From IMG/VR virus record IMGVR_UViG_3300044950_000174, positions 1 through 29,682 of that record: 29,682 bases of DNA. The stretch is one strand, 5' to 3'. Shown here in pieces: positions 29,308-29,682 of this stretch. Every line of letters begins with the position of its first letter. Within the stretch, counting starts at the first letter, position 1. The DNA comes from a virus. A program made the translations under genes and the position numbers. The notes beneath the pieces were generated by a model. The model was not told the DNA's origin. It saw only the letters and a program-made list of their open reading frames with translations, and ran no database searches.

Positions 29308-29682
29308 TTATGATATAACTTTTACATTATATAGTTTTTCAAAGCGATCCGCATCATTTCGGTCATTTACCATTGGCTCACCTCGTATGTTTAAGCTTGT
29401 ATTAAGTAACATTGGGCAACCAGTTAGTAAATACCATTTCTCTAATAGTTCTCTTATTCCACTACCATCGTTCGGGACAGTCTGAACACGGCTAGTCCCA
29501 TCGTGATGGACGATAGCAGGAAATATGTGAGGATGCCTACAGCGAGCGATGACTTGCATATACCTACTGTTATCAAAACCACGAGGCATATCAAAGTACA
29601 TATCAGCACGTTCTTCTAAAATGATAGGGGCAAATGGTCTAAACTTTTGTCTGCGTTTAATTTCATTTACTTTGTCCTTTAT
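29308..29682 (-). CDS. Carbamoyltransferase, C-terminal part (cut by window edge)
   Basis: The frame is open from the window edge to TAA at 29308 (124 residues visible). It contains the Carbam_trans_C signature RPFAPIILEERADMYFD, then PHIFPAIVHHDGTSRVQTVP, WYLLTGCPMLLNTSLNIRGE and PMVNDRNDADRF. Members of the NodU/CmcH family transfer a carbamoyl group from carbamoyl phosphate to a sugar or other hydroxyl. The N-terminal half lies outside the window. The stop is 8 bp before the ATG of the repeat protein, so the two are probably one transcript. Together they suggest carbamoylation of a glycan or nucleotide sugar. Confidence 0.92.
   Translation of the reverse strand: MKDKVNEIKRRQKFRPFAPIILEERADMYFDMPRGFDNSRYMQVIARCRHPHIFPAIVHHDGTSRVQTVPNDGSGIRELLEKWYLLTGCPMLLNTSLNIRGEPMVNDRNDADRFEKLYNVKVIS

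Overview
The window looks like part of the genome of a large tailed phage with T4-type late genes. The markers are a full-length terminase large subunit (1997-3544), a two-component spanin set (6021-6739), small proteins with T4-like capsid-targeting N-termini (4329-5077), and TATAAATA-type late promoter octamers in front of many genes. Gene packing is dense with 1-37 bp overlaps, and the sequence is visibly AT-rich. The host is probably an aquatic betaproteobacterium. This is an inference from the porin type, the DUF4214 surface-protein module, and a circularly permuted tmRNA, an arrangement known from alphaproteobacteria, some betaproteobacteria and some cyanobacteria. Almost everything is on the minus strand, so transcription runs from high to low coordinates. 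The only two plus-strand genes are both radical SAM enzymes.

Layout from left to right. 1-6739 is a late region: a large unrecognised protein cut by the window edge, TerL, a methyltransferase, two candidate internal head proteins, a virion fibre-like protein, and a lysis cassette of i-spanin, o-spanin and a further lipoprotein. 6771-10918 is a glycan or small-molecule modification block: two convergent paralogous radical SAM enzymes, a DegT-type aminotransferase and a nucleotide-sugar epimerase. 10911-16349 is a tightly overlapping run with thymidylate synthase, a second methyltransferase, many small unknown phage genes, and a metallopeptidase-like/VWA protein. 16401-18476 carries small genes and a MoxR AAA+ ATPase, expressed from a family of near-consensus sigma70 promoters that share TTGACAATAAAT and sit against the preceding stop codons.

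18554-22818 is an accessory block of host-like genes: an outer-membrane porin, a DUF4214 surface protein, a radical SAM enzyme with an N-terminal SPASM/twitch domain, and PstS. Two of these genes appear tied to host regulators: pstS has a canonical Pho box, and the DUF4214 gene has a perfect TGTGA-N6-TCACA CRP-type site at class I spacing. 22870-23175 encodes a permuted tmRNA with tag ANDSQFALAA, and a 23-codon membrane-peptide ORF with a strong ribosome binding site lies inside its intervening segment. The right end holds a B12-binding-type radical SAM protein, a 1363-residue protein with nine ~66-residue tandem repeats and a glycosyltransferase-like C-terminus, and the C-terminal part of a carbamoyltransferase.

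The phage seems to combine T4-style late expression with host sigma70 expression and to carry cargo for phosphate uptake, outer-membrane permeability, surface display, ribosome rescue and glycan chemistry. The most unusual signals are the permuted tmRNA with a nested peptide ORF, the two host-type operators, the putative injected head proteins, the porin gene bracketed by near-identical terminators, and the repeat glycosyltransferase-like protein. All functional calls rest on reading the sequence alone. No database search was run.
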